DNA of 8,030 nucleotides from Candidatus Altarchaeales archaeon A3 (GCA_002083985.1 MTER01000019.1:4254-12283); one strand, 5' to 3'. Positions 1-5,902 are shown, counted from the stretch's first letter. Notes: generated by a model from the letters alone, not told the origin. Made by a program: numbers and translations.

Positions 1-2
1 GA

Positions 3-242
3 TTAAGATTGTTTTTTTACAACCTGTGGAACATAAGCCCCTCCAGCAAATTTTGCTTTACATCCTTTACATGCCCATATACCTGCTTCCAATCTCACAA
101 CCTTTTTCTTCCCACATGTCGGACATTCGTGCTTTACCTTGCTGGCATCTTCAATTGCATTTATATCTGCCCTTGTTCTTTTTCCTATTCTTGCGCCAAA
201 TCTGCCCGCTCTTCCAACCTTCTTTGTATGACTATAAGCCAT
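3..242 (-). CDS. rpl37ae: Large-subunit ribosomal protein eL43 (L37Ae)
   Basis: This is a small zinc-ribbon protein of the archaeal/eukaryal large ribosomal subunit, complete at 79 aa with its stop at the window edge. It starts with a basic segment (TKKVGRAGRFGARIGKRTRA, about residues 6-25) typical of L37Ae. Two zinc-ligand pairs follow, CPTC (Cys40/Cys43) and CKGC (Cys58/Cys61), and the family signature AGIWACKGC...FAGGAYVP closes the fold (about residues 53-72). The length matches the usual 75-95 aa. The start is the ATG reading minus from 242, giving MAYSHTKKVGRAG; no Shine-Dalgarno precedes it, only TTTAAG. It is transcribed divergently from trmJ across an A/T-rich spacer carrying a MITE. 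Identification is by the recognised motif pattern and is very secure. Confidence 0.95.
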   Translation of the reverse strand: MAYSHTKKVGRAGRFGARIGKRTRADINAIEDASKVKHECPTCGKKKVVRLEAGIWACKGCKAKFAGGAYVPQVVKKQS

Positions 243-244
243 CT

Positions 245-306
245 TAAAATAGATTTATTAATTATTAAAATATATTTATTGTAGATTTATTAAAATAGAT
301 TTAAAA
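245..306. repeat. Degenerate A/T-rich short repeats upstream of eL43
   Basis: Three imperfect copies of TAAAATAgATTTAttr begin at 245, 266 and 291, with a further TAGATTTATT at 282. They lie directly upstream of the minus-strand eL43 start. They may be simple low-complexity sequence or the eL43 promoter region. Base composition is so A/T-rich that a chance origin is possible. Confidence 0.4.
266..278 (-). promoter_or_regulatory. Candidate TATA box for eL43
   Basis: TAAAATATATTTA is centred about 30 nt upstream of the eL43 ATG at 242. In archaea the TATA box is centred about 25-30 nt before the transcription start, so this spacing would give a leaderless or near-leaderless mRNA. That agrees with the missing Shine-Dalgarno. 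The call rests only on position and A/T pattern in A/T-rich DNA. Confidence 0.35.
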
Positions 307-335
307 ATTTGTAATTGAACATTAAATTTATTATT

Positions 336-442
336 GAAAATAAGTAACTGTTCAGAGGGTGCAAAAATTTATTTATGAAAATTTCAAAAAATCAAAAATT
401 TACCTTGTGATTTTTTGAGTTATTGAATAGTTACGAAAATAA
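336..442. mobile_element. MITE copy 1 (91 bp, 344-434) with 8-bp target duplication
   Basis: The element runs from 344 to 434. It begins GTAACTGTTCA and ends TGAATAGTTAC, inverted termini matching at 10 of 11 positions. The flanks 336-343 and 435-442 are both GAAAATAA, a perfect 8-bp direct repeat as left by transposase-mediated insertion. The interior is A/T-rich with no open reading frame, so the element is nonautonomous. It aligns end to end, in opposite orientation, with 7454-7554: in the first 41 bp the two differ at six positions, all transitions, and the remainder is similar apart from a gap of about 10 nt. GTAA termini with 8-bp duplications are characteristic of the IS66 family, so an IS66-like transposase elsewhere is the likely mobiliser (inference). 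It lies between the divergent eL43 and trmJ genes. Confidence 0.88.
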
Positions 443-479
443 AAAATAAAATCTAAAATAAAAGTAAATAAATAAATAA

Positions 480-1208
480 ATGGAAAATTTTTCAGTTATT
501 TTGGTCGAACCAATTTATGGGGGAAATATCGGCTCAGTTGCAAGAGTTATGATGAACTTCGGATTTAAAAATTTGGTGATAGTAAATCCGCCGTTAACTG
601 GAATTGAGGCAATGAAGTTTGCCGCTCATGCAAAAGAAATAGTCCAAAATGCAAAAATTTATAAGTCCTTTGATGAAATGGCAGAAAATTTTGATGTGTT
701 AATCGGAACGAGTGCCAAGATTGCAGGAGATAAAAATTTTATCAGGACACCAATTTATTCCGCTAAAATCGGAGATGCGATTAAAGTTACTGGAAGAATC
801 GGACTTGTATTCGGAAGAGAGAACTGCGGATTGCTTGATAAGGAAATAGAAAAATGTGATGTTCTTGTTACAATTCCTACGGATAAAAATTATGAATCAT
901 TAAATTTATCCCATTCTGTCGCGATTATTCTTTATGAACTTATAAGGGAGAAAAATTTAAGGCGGATAAATCTGAAAAAGATGAAGCTCGCAGATAAGAC
1001 CGAAAAAGATGTTATGCTTGAAAAATTCACTGGATTAGTTAATGTGTTTGCTCTTGGGGATTTTAGAACGCGGCTTATAACAAAAACATTTAAAATAGTT
1101 ACTGGAAGGGCGTTTATCTCTGGAAGGGAATGCAACACACTTACAGGGGTTTTTAGGAGGTCTTATGAATTAATAGAAAAATCAAAAAAGGAAAATGAAA
1201 AGGTCTGA
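480..1208 (+). CDS. trmJ: TrmJ-like tRNA 2'-O-ribose methyltransferase (SPOUT/TrmH family)
   Basis: This is a probable S-adenosylmethionine-dependent 2'-O-methyltransferase. TrmJ homologues modify position 32 in the tRNA anticodon loop; the archaeal enzyme studied acts on cytidine. All three SPOUT motifs are visible. Motif 1 is GGNIGSVARVMMNFGF (about residues 14-29, with the catalytic-type N16 and R22). Motif 2 is GLVFGRENCGL (108-118). Motif 3 is IPTDKNYESLNLSHSVAI (132-149), forming the knotted cofactor site. The C-terminal 60 residues (about 183-235, with GRAFISGRECNTLTGVFRR) resemble the TrmJ helical extension that contributes to dimer and tRNA binding. At 242 aa the length is normal. 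The ATG at 480 is preceded by A-rich DNA (AATAAATAA) without a Shine-Dalgarno. A 95-bp gap separates it from uS13, so it probably has its own transcript. The exact tRNA target is inferred from family. Confidence 0.88.
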   Translation: MENFSVILVEPIYGGNIGSVARVMMNFGFKNLVIVNPPLTGIEAMKFAAHAKEIVQNAKIYKSFDEMAENFDVLIGTSAKIAGDKNFIRTPIYSAKIGDAIKVTGRIGLVFGRENCGLLDKEIEKCDVLVTIPTDKNYESLNLSHSVAIILYELIREKNLRRINLKKMKLADKTEKDVMLEKFTGLVNVFALGDFRTRLITKTFKIVTGRAFISGRECNTLTGVFRRSYELIEKSKKENEKV

Positions 1209-1231
1209 ATTTGAGAAAATTTCTAAATTTA

Positions 1232-1239
1232 TTTATATC
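1232..1239 (+). promoter_or_regulatory. Candidate TATA box for the ribosomal operon
   Basis: TTTATATC, in the 95-bp gap between trmJ and uS13, is close to the archaeal TATA consensus TTTATATA. It would place transcription initiation near 1260, giving a leader of about 40 nt before the uS13 ATG. An alternative, TTATAAAT at 1264-1271, would give a much shorter leader. The call rests on pattern and position only. Confidence 0.4.
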
Positions 1240-1303
1240 TACTCCTAATATTTAAATTAATAATTATAAATCTACAAACACAACCAAATAAATAAAAATA
1301 AGG

Positions 1304-1984
1304 ATGGTTACGGAAAAGAAAGAAGAGGGAGGGAAGGAAAAGAAAGTGCCTGCTGCTTCGGGGCAGGAAAAGGGAGGAAAAGAAGAAAAAGTATCTAAAG
1401 AATCTGCAACGGGAAAGGATAAAAAAGGAAAGGAAAAGAAAGATATCAAAACCGAAGATAAAGTAGTAAGTAAGGCCCAAACACATAGAATTGTCAGATT
1501 GCTGGAATATACTCTGAATGGGGACAAGAAGGTAAGCGCTGCAATAAGAGATATTAAAGGTATTGGTTATAGAATTGCATCAATATTGTCAAAAAATTTA
1601 AATATGAGGGATAAATTACTTGCCGATCTGACTGACGATGAAATTTCACATCTGGAAACAGACCTTAAAAATGTAATTGCTATTGTGCCTTCATGGATGC
1701 TAAATCATCAAAATGATCAATTTACAGGAACAAATTTACATCCTGTCGGAACTGATCTGGAAATAGCAGTGAAAAACGATATAGAATTTATGCAGAAAAC
1801 AAAGACCTATAAAGGAATTAGACATACGCAGGGACAACCTGTCAGAGGACAAAGAACAAGAACATCTTTTAGAAAAGGTAAGAGTGTCGGAGTAGTTAAG
1901 AAAAAATCAGCACCTGCAAAAGCTGGAGCAAAAGGAGAGGCGGAGAAAAAATCAGCACCTGCAGGTAAAACCGCAAAAAAATAA
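1304..1984 (+). CDS. rps13: Small-subunit ribosomal protein uS13 with long N- and C-terminal tails
   Basis: uS13 sits in the head of the 30S subunit and contacts tRNA and the intersubunit bridges. The core is about residues 60-199: HRIVRLLEYTLNGDKKV, the helix-turn-helix RNA-binding segment DIKGIGYRIASIL (83-95), the archaeal signature VPSWMLNHQNDQFTG (128-142), and the rRNA-binding YKGIRHTQGQPVRGQRTRT (169-187). The protein has 226 aa against about 150 for typical archaeal uS13. The excess is a Lys/Glu/Gly-rich N-terminal tail (1-58) and a basic C-terminal tail (about 199-226) holding KKSAPA twice. That repeat is encoded by a 19-nt perfect direct repeat at 1900-1918 and 1945-1963. The ATG at 1304 is used because the frame is open and no other in-frame Met lies before the core. 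It leads the operon; uS4 follows after 32 nt. Confidence 0.95.
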   Translation: MVTEKKEEGGKEKKVPAASGQEKGGKEEKVSKESATGKDKKGKEKKDIKTEDKVVSKAQTHRIVRLLEYTLNGDKKVSAAIRDIKGIGYRIASILSKNLNMRDKLLADLTDDEISHLETDLKNVIAIVPSWMLNHQNDQFTGTNLHPVGTDLEIAVKNDIEFMQKTKTYKGIRHTQGQPVRGQRTRTSFRKGKSVGVVKKKSAPAKAGAKGEAEKKSAPAGKTAKK

Positions 1985-2016
1985 ATAATATTTTAATTAT
2001 TTTGATTAACTTTAAA

Positions 2017-2685
2017 ATGGGTATTAAAAAATTTGATAAAAAATATTCCACTCCTCGGCATATGTGGCGCGGGGAAAGGATTAACAGTGAAGCGGAAATT
2101 ATAAACCGGTACGGACTCAAAAATCATAAAGAAATCTGGAAAGTTCTCTTTAAATTAAGCAGATGGAGAGAACTGGCAAGACACCTTATTATAAACAGGG
2201 ATTCAAAAGGAATTGATGAACTTCTAAATCCGGTTATGAACATAGGTTGTTTAAAAGAAAAAACACTTGAAAGTGTTTTTGAAATATCTCCGAATGATAT
2301 GTTTGAAAGAAGATTGCAAACTGTTGTTTTTAGAAAAGGGCTGGTAAGAACCATAAAACAGGCAAGACATTTAATAGTACATAGACACATAAGTATAGAT
2401 AATAAAGTAGTAAATGTGCCGGGATATATTGTAAGTAGTAGTGAGGAAAGTAAGATAACATGCGGTCTTATAATTGTAAATCCGAAAACAGCCGAAACGC
2501 AAACAAAAGAAGAGGGTGTAAAAGAGACATTTGCTGCACATTCTTATAAAAAAAGATCCGAACGAAGAGGTCCGAATAGAAAACATATTAAAAAAGTAGA
2601 TTCAAGAAAGCAATTTGGTAATTCAAAAAAACAATCTGATAATTCAGGCAAGGACTCTAAGCAAAGTGCGGGTTCAAAGAAATAA
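2017..2685 (+). CDS. rps4: Small-subunit ribosomal protein uS4
   Basis: uS4 is a primary 16S rRNA-binding protein that helps nucleate assembly of the 30S body. The 222-aa product opens with the archaeal pattern KKYSTPRHMWRGERI (8-22). It then has NRYGLKNHKEIWKVLFKLSRWRELAR (30-55) and an S4 RNA-binding domain (about 99-145, RLQTVVFRKGLVRTIKQARHLIVHRHISIDNKVVNVPGY). Archaeal homologues are about 170-180 aa; the surplus is a polar, basic C-terminal tail (about 178-222) rich in Lys, Ser, Gln and Asn. I chose the ATG at 2017, preceded by TTTAAA, because translation from it begins MGIKKFDKKYSTPRH as in the family. An in-frame TTG at 2002 would add only five unconserved residues. It is followed by uS11 after 63 nt. 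Confidence 0.95.
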   Translation: MGIKKFDKKYSTPRHMWRGERINSEAEIINRYGLKNHKEIWKVLFKLSRWRELARHLIINRDSKGIDELLNPVMNIGCLKEKTLESVFEISPNDMFERRLQTVVFRKGLVRTIKQARHLIVHRHISIDNKVVNVPGYIVSSSEESKITCGLIIVNPKTAETQTKEEGVKETFAAHSYKKRSERRGPNRKHIKKVDSRKQFGNSKKQSDNSGKDSKQSAGSKK

Positions 2686-2705
2686 AAAACACAAGCAACA
2701 TAAAA

Positions 2706-2723
2706 ATTAAATATAAAAATATA
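2706..2723 (+). promoter_or_regulatory. Possible internal TATA element before uS11
   Basis: An A/T stretch containing AAATATAAAAATATA lies about 26-43 nt before the uS11 ATG, a spacing compatible with a secondary promoter giving a leaderless uS11 mRNA. The 63-bp spacer is long for an operon. The evidence is weak because every spacer here is A/T-rich. Confidence 0.25.
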
Positions 2724-2748
2724 CAACTTAAGAATATAAACGACCAAA

Positions 2749-3333
2749 ATGTCAGAAGATATTAATGCCGACAAGGAATCTAAGATTACGGCGGAAAATC
2801 CTGTAAAAGTTTCAGTAGAAGGAACTACGAAAGAACAGATTACAGGCGAAAATAAACAAAATACGGAAAATATATCTGCATCTCCCCAGGAGGTTAAGGT
2901 AGAAGTAAAACCAAGTGAAAAAAAGATTGAAAGTATTGGCGGTTCAGAGAAAAAGGGTCTTTGGGGCATTTTACACATTTACTCATCACCGAATAACGCC
3001 ATCTACCAGGTTACTGATTTAAGTAATTCGGAAACAATTGTTACAAAATATGGAAAACAAATGGTTACTGCGGATAAAGATAAACCGACACCTTATGCGG
3101 CAATGAAAGCGATGGGAAAAATAGTAGAAATCCTGAAAGAAAAAGGTATTACAGGTGTTGATGTTGTGGTTCGTGGTCCCGGTGGACATACTGGCCCATG
3201 GTTTCCCGGCAAAGCAGCACAGGCTGCAATAAAACAACTTGTGCGACTGAATTTTCCAATAGGTAAAATTTCAGATCATACGCCTATTGCTCATGGAGGA
3301 TGTATGCCAAAAAAGACAAAAAGAAAAAAATAA
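2749..3333 (+). CDS. rps11: Small-subunit ribosomal protein uS11 with N-terminal extension
   Basis: uS11 lies on the platform of the small subunit near the mRNA exit and E site. The conserved core spans about residues 69-194: WGILHIYSSPNNAIYQVTDLS (72-92), PYAAMKAMGKI (115-125), VVVRGPGGH...FPGKAAQAAIKQL (139-164), and DHTPIAHGGCMPKKTKRKK (176-194), matching the family's basic C-terminus. Archaeal uS11 is about 130-140 aa, whereas this has 194. Residues 1-68 are a polar extension (Glu/Lys/Thr/Asn-rich, no predicted fold) with no counterpart I recognise. The ATG at 2749 has no Shine-Dalgarno (CGACCAAAATG). Translation could in principle start further in, but the first Met after residue 1 is in the core (M105), so the extension is needed. 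rpoD follows after 14 nt. Confidence 0.94.
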   Translation: MSEDINADKESKITAENPVKVSVEGTTKEQITGENKQNTENISASPQEVKVEVKPSEKKIESIGGSEKKGLWGILHIYSSPNNAIYQVTDLSNSETIVTKYGKQMVTADKDKPTPYAAMKAMGKIVEILKEKGITGVDVVVRGPGGHTGPWFPGKAAQAAIKQLVRLNFPIGKISDHTPIAHGGCMPKKTKRKK

Positions 3334-3347
3334 ATGTTAAAAATAAA

Positions 3348-3938
3348 ATGGAAATAACGAATTTTAAAAAGAAAAATAATATTGTATCTTTTACGATAAA
3401 AGGAATTAATATTGCAATGGCAAATGCTATTAGAAGAGCAATAATCACAAATGTCCCGATAGCTGCAATTGAAAAGGTGACAATTGATAAGAACTCATCT
3501 GCACTGGCAGATGAAATACTCGCTCACCGGCTGGGTTTAATACCCCTTAAAACGGACTTAAATTTTGTTGATACAACTCTTTTATTAGAAGTTGAATGTA
3601 ATAACTCAAATGAACTAAAAACGGTTTATACCTCTGACTTAAAATCAAGTAATCCTGACATTGTTCCTGTTTATGACAATATTCCAATAGTAAAACTCTC
3701 AAAAGGACAGGAAATAAAACTTGAATGCACTCTGCAACTTGGAAAGGGAAGGGAACATGCAAAATGGCAAGGTGGATTAGCAAGTTATGAGGCCGATGAA
3801 AACGAAAATGATAAATTTAATTTTTTCATAGAGTCATATGGACAGATGGATGCTGATGGCTTAATAAATGCAGCATGTGATGAATTAATTAAAGAAAACA
3901 GGAAATTTAAGAACTATGTTTCAGCAAATACAAAATAA
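3348..3938 (+). CDS. rpoD: DNA-directed RNA polymerase subunit D (Rpo3), minimal form without Fe-S domain
   Basis: Subunit D is the archaeal counterpart of bacterial alpha and eukaryotic RPB3; with subunit L it forms the assembly platform of RNA polymerase. The product (196 aa) has the N-terminal dimerisation-type segment VSFTIKGINIAMANAIRRAIITNVPIAAIEKV (13-44), then DEILAHRLGLIPLKTDL (55-71). These are followed by TVYTSDLKSSNPDIVPVYDNIPIVKLSKGQEIKLECTLQLGKGREHAKWQ (92-141, as shorter blocks in order) and FIESYGQM (160-167). Typical archaeal D is about 260 aa and carries a Cys-rich domain 3 after the AKWQ motif; here that domain is replaced by about 18 residues and no Cys cluster is present. 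The start is the ATG at 3348 (AAATAAAATG). An in-frame ATG at 3300 overlaps uS11 and would add an unconserved Lys-rich leader. Confidence 0.95.
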   Translation: MEITNFKKKNNIVSFTIKGINIAMANAIRRAIITNVPIAAIEKVTIDKNSSALADEILAHRLGLIPLKTDLNFVDTTLLLEVECNNSNELKTVYTSDLKSSNPDIVPVYDNIPIVKLSKGQEIKLECTLQLGKGREHAKWQGGLASYEADENENDKFNFFIESYGQMDADGLINAACDELIKENRKFKNYVSANTK

Positions 3939-3999
3939 TTAACAAATATGCAAAATAAATTTAATAACTACAAAATTTAATTATACAATCAAATTTAAA

Positions 4000-4365
4000 A
4001 TGGCAAGAACATTTAAAAATCCAAATCCGTTAAGAATTAAACTTATAGAGGATTTAAAAAATTTTAATGCTGACAAGGATTACGGAATCTGGAATGCGGT
4101 AATTAAGGAATTATCAAGATCAAGAAAGAATGCACGAACAGTAAATTTATGGAAAATAAATAAATATTCTAATGAAGGAGACGTTATTGTTGTGCCGGGA
4201 AAAGTACTTGGACAGGGAGAAATTTCACATAAAGTTACAATCGCTGCATTTGAGTTTTCAGAAGGTATGAAGCAAAAAGCAACAAATAACAATGTGCGAT
4301 TAATGTCTATTTATGAATTATTTAATGAAAATCCAAAAGGAACTAATGTTAAAATAATAGGTTAA
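4000..4365 (+). CDS. rpl18e: Large-subunit ribosomal protein eL18 (L18e)
   Basis: eL18 is an archaeal/eukaryal-specific 50S protein related in fold to uL15. The 121-aa sequence has the family pattern throughout. An N-terminal helix region NPNPLRIKLIEDL (8-20) leads into WNAVIKELSRSRKNARTVNLWKINKY (31-56), followed by the core strand-loop VIVVPGKVLGQGEISHKVTIAAFEFSEGM (62-90) and the end segment KGTNVKIIG. The length is the normal archaeal size. Its position between rpoD and uL13 is the classical archaeal order. The ATG at 4000 follows TTTAAA with no Shine-Dalgarno; the preceding 61-bp spacer has an A/T stretch about 27 nt upstream that could act as an internal promoter. uL13 begins four nucleotides after the stop, so the two are surely cotranscribed. 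Confidence 0.95.
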   Translation: MARTFKNPNPLRIKLIEDLKNFNADKDYGIWNAVIKELSRSRKNARTVNLWKINKYSNEGDVIVVPGKVLGQGEISHKVTIAAFEFSEGMKQKATNNNVRLMSIYELFNENPKGTNVKIIG

Positions 4366-4369
4366 TAAA

Positions 4370-4837
4370 ATGATAGTAAATGCTGAAGGGCAGATTCTTG
4401 GCAGGATGGCATCTTTTGTAGCAAAAAGAGCATTGCGAGGGGATAGAGTGGTAGTAGTTAATGCCGAAAAGGCACTGATTTCAGGAACAAAGACAGGTAT
4501 ACAGACGGAGGTTAGTCTAAGACTAGGTATAAGAAATTGGGGGAATCCGAAAAAAGGCCCTTTTATGATGAAACAACCGGATAACTTTGTCAGAAGTGTT
4601 ATAAGAGGAATGCTGCCTTACAATAAGAACAGATACGGACCAAGAGGCAGGGCTGCCTTTAAAGAAGTAATTGTATTTATGGGCGTTCCGCAAAAAGAGA
4701 TAGAAAAATTTGATAAAAGTTTTAATCAGGCAAATATTGATGAAATTTCAGGTAAAAATTTACAAAAAAAACCTTTGAGGAAATATGTATATGTATCTGA
4801 ATTTTGTAAAAAGATGGGTTATACTGAAAAGAAATAA
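4370..4837 (+). CDS. rpl13: Large-subunit ribosomal protein uL13
   Basis: uL13 is an early-assembling 50S protein. The 155-aa product begins MIVNAEGQILGRMASFVAKRAL (family: Asp/Glu-x-x-x-x-LGR-x-ASxVA) and continues with VVVVNAEKALISG (27-39). The conserved central block is GPFMMKQPDNFVRSVIRGMLPYNKNRYGPRGRAAF (63-97), with rRNA-binding Arg and Gly residues. It is followed by EVIVFMGVPQ (99-108) and a helical C-terminus. The length is normal for archaea. The spacing of four nucleotides from the eL18 stop suggests reinitiation or coupled translation, since there is no room for its own promoter and no Shine-Dalgarno is visible in the upstream gene end. uS9 follows after 32 nt. Confidence 0.95.
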   Translation: MIVNAEGQILGRMASFVAKRALRGDRVVVVNAEKALISGTKTGIQTEVSLRLGIRNWGNPKKGPFMMKQPDNFVRSVIRGMLPYNKNRYGPRGRAAFKEVIVFMGVPQKEIEKFDKSFNQANIDEISGKNLQKKPLRKYVYVSEFCKKMGYTEKK

Positions 4838-4869
4838 ACAAAATATTAAAAAATAAATATTTGTTAAAA

Positions 4870-5274
4870 ATGGTTGTAATATCATCAAAAAGAAAAACAT
4901 CTGTTGCAAGGGCGCATGCAGAAAAAGGAAGCGGGAAAATAATGGTAAATTCATCTTCATTGGATATTTACCAGCCGGAACTGTTAAGGGACTATATAAA
5001 AGAGCCGGTTTTACTTGCTGACGGTTTAGTAGATTTAAGTAAAATTAACATATCTGTTAATGTTTATGGCGGAGGCGTCTCAGGAAGAAGTGATGCAATA
5101 CGGTCAGCAATTGCAAGGGCATTGATTGATTATACTAAAAATGAGGTCCTGCTGAAAAAGTATATTGACTATGACAGACGACTGATTGTAAATGATGTCC
5201 GACAGACAGAAGAGCATAAACCAAGTCAGAGTAATAAAGGTCCGAGGCATAAAAGACAAAAATCATACAGATAA
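4870..5274 (+). CDS. rps9: Small-subunit ribosomal protein uS9
   Basis: uS9 is a head protein of the small subunit whose basic C-terminal tail reaches the P-site tRNA. The 134-aa product shows SSKRKTSVARAHAEKGSGKI (5-24) at the N-terminus, the central NVYGGGVSGRSDAIRSAIARAL (64-85) and DYDRRLIVNDVRQTE (100-114). It ends in the near-invariant QKSYR, the tail residues that touch tRNA. The start is the ATG at 4870 (GTTAAAAATG). An in-frame TTG at 4861 would add only three residues. In many archaea rpoN and rpoK follow uS9; here the next gene is uS15 after 45 nt. Confidence 0.95.
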   Translation: MVVISSKRKTSVARAHAEKGSGKIMVNSSSLDIYQPELLRDYIKEPVLLADGLVDLSKINISVNVYGGGVSGRSDAIRSAIARALIDYTKNEVLLKKYIDYDRRLIVNDVRQTEEHKPSQSNKGPRHKRQKSYR

Positions 5275-5319
5275 ACAACATTTAAATTTTCTATACTTAA
5301 ATTTTAAATTCATGATAAA

Positions 5320-5787
5320 ATGGCACATATGCATTCAAAAAGAAAGGGAAAATCATCCTCAAAAAAAGTAGTTAAGTTTGGAATGTCTCCATGGATACTT
5401 ATGGATAGTGAAAATTACGAGGAGAAAAGAATAAGTGATTTGATTACCGGATGGAAAAAATCCGGAGAAATGCCGAGCAATATAGGACATAAATTAAGAG
5501 ATATATATGGAATTCCATCATCAAGGGAATTCTTCGGAAAGAAGTTAGGAAAGGTCTTAAAGGAAAATAATGTCAGGTCAGATGTTCCCGAAGATATTTA
5601 TACTTTGATGAGAAAAGCAGTAATGTTAAGAAAGCATTTGGGAATTCATAAAAGAGATATTCATAACAAAAGAAGTTTGCTGAGGATAGAGTCAAAGGTC
5701 AACCGGCTTGCCAAATACTACATAAGGGAAAAGGTCTTGCCATCAAACTGGAAATACGAACCTGAAAAGATGATATATGAGGTCTGA
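5320..5787 (+). CDS. rps15: Small-subunit ribosomal protein uS15 (archaeal long form)
   Basis: uS15 binds the central domain of 16S rRNA and is an early assembly protein. This 155-aa form has the archaeal/eukaryal N-terminal extension (MAHMHSKRKGKS...SPWIL, 1-27), followed by MPSNIGHKLRDIYGIPSSREFFGKKLGKVL (51-80). The universal uS15 helices come last: LMRKAVMLRKHLGIHKRDIHNKRSLLRIESKVNRLAKYYIR (96-136) with the rRNA-binding His and Arg residues, closing with LPSNWKYEPEK. The length is as expected. The start ATG at 5320 has an upstream ATG (5312) in another frame only eight nucleotides away, so scanning-type initiation is unlikely to be simple. A T-rich region follows the stop and probably ends the operon. 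In many archaea uS15 neighbours KEOPS Pcc1, which matches the next gene. Confidence 0.95.
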   Translation: MAHMHSKRKGKSSSKKVVKFGMSPWILMDSENYEEKRISDLITGWKKSGEMPSNIGHKLRDIYGIPSSREFFGKKLGKVLKENNVRSDVPEDIYTLMRKAVMLRKHLGIHKRDIHNKRSLLRIESKVNRLAKYYIREKVLPSNWKYEPEKMIYEV

Positions 5788-5788
5788 T

Positions 5789-5877
5789 GCGGGAGAATAA
5801 TTTTTTCACACCGCCTTTTATATTTTTTATTTTTTAAATTTTAATTTGTGAACAATCTTTTTTCACTGATTTTTTTT
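5789..5877 (+). terminator. T-rich terminator region after uS15
   Basis: A weak stem, GCGG (5789-5792) with CCGC (5811-5814), is followed by T-tracts at 5823-5828, 5830-5835 and T8 at 5870-5877. Archaeal RNA polymerase terminates at runs of T without needing a hairpin, so the T-tracts are the better evidence. This would be the natural end of the uS13-uS15 transcript. Confidence 0.45.
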
Positions 5878-5880
5878 GAA

Positions 5881-5896
5881 ATAGTAAATTTACTAT
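5881..5896. promoter_or_regulatory. Perfect 16-bp palindrome just upstream of pcc1
   Basis: ATAGTAAATTTACTAT is its own reverse complement over all 16 bases and ends six bases before the ATG at 5903. A symmetric site overlapping the expected initiation region could be an operator for a dimeric regulator, or an initiator-region coincidence in A/T-rich DNA. No second copy was seen elsewhere in the window. No regulator can be named. Confidence 0.4.
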
Positions 5897-5902
5897 AAAA
5901 AT

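Noticed and set aside
344..434. Possible CRISPR repeat or small RNA gene
   Set aside because: There is no regular repeat-spacer array; inverted termini and target duplications identify a transposed element instead.
2002..2016. TTG start five codons upstream of uS4
   Set aside because: The added residues are not conserved and the ATG at 2017 gives the family's usual N-terminus.
2544..2978. Open frame of 144 codons on the minus strand across the uS4-uS11 junction
   Set aside because: It lies antisense to two clear ribosomal protein genes; its composition is that of a shadow frame.
3295..3300. GGAGGA directly before an ATG at 3300, in frame with rpoD, looking like a Shine-Dalgarno and earlier start
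   Set aside because: It encodes conserved Gly-Gly of uS11, the motif touches the ATG with no spacing, and the added residues (a Lys-rich stretch) are not part of subunit D; ATG 3348 begins the conserved sequence.
4861..4869. TTG start three codons upstream of uS9
   Set aside because: The ATG at 4870 fits the family N-terminus and the common TTAAAAATG start context.
5788..5902. Possible C/D box guide RNA near TCTGATG after uS15
   Set aside because: No proper RTGATGA box C followed by a matching CTGA box D at suitable spacing could be found.
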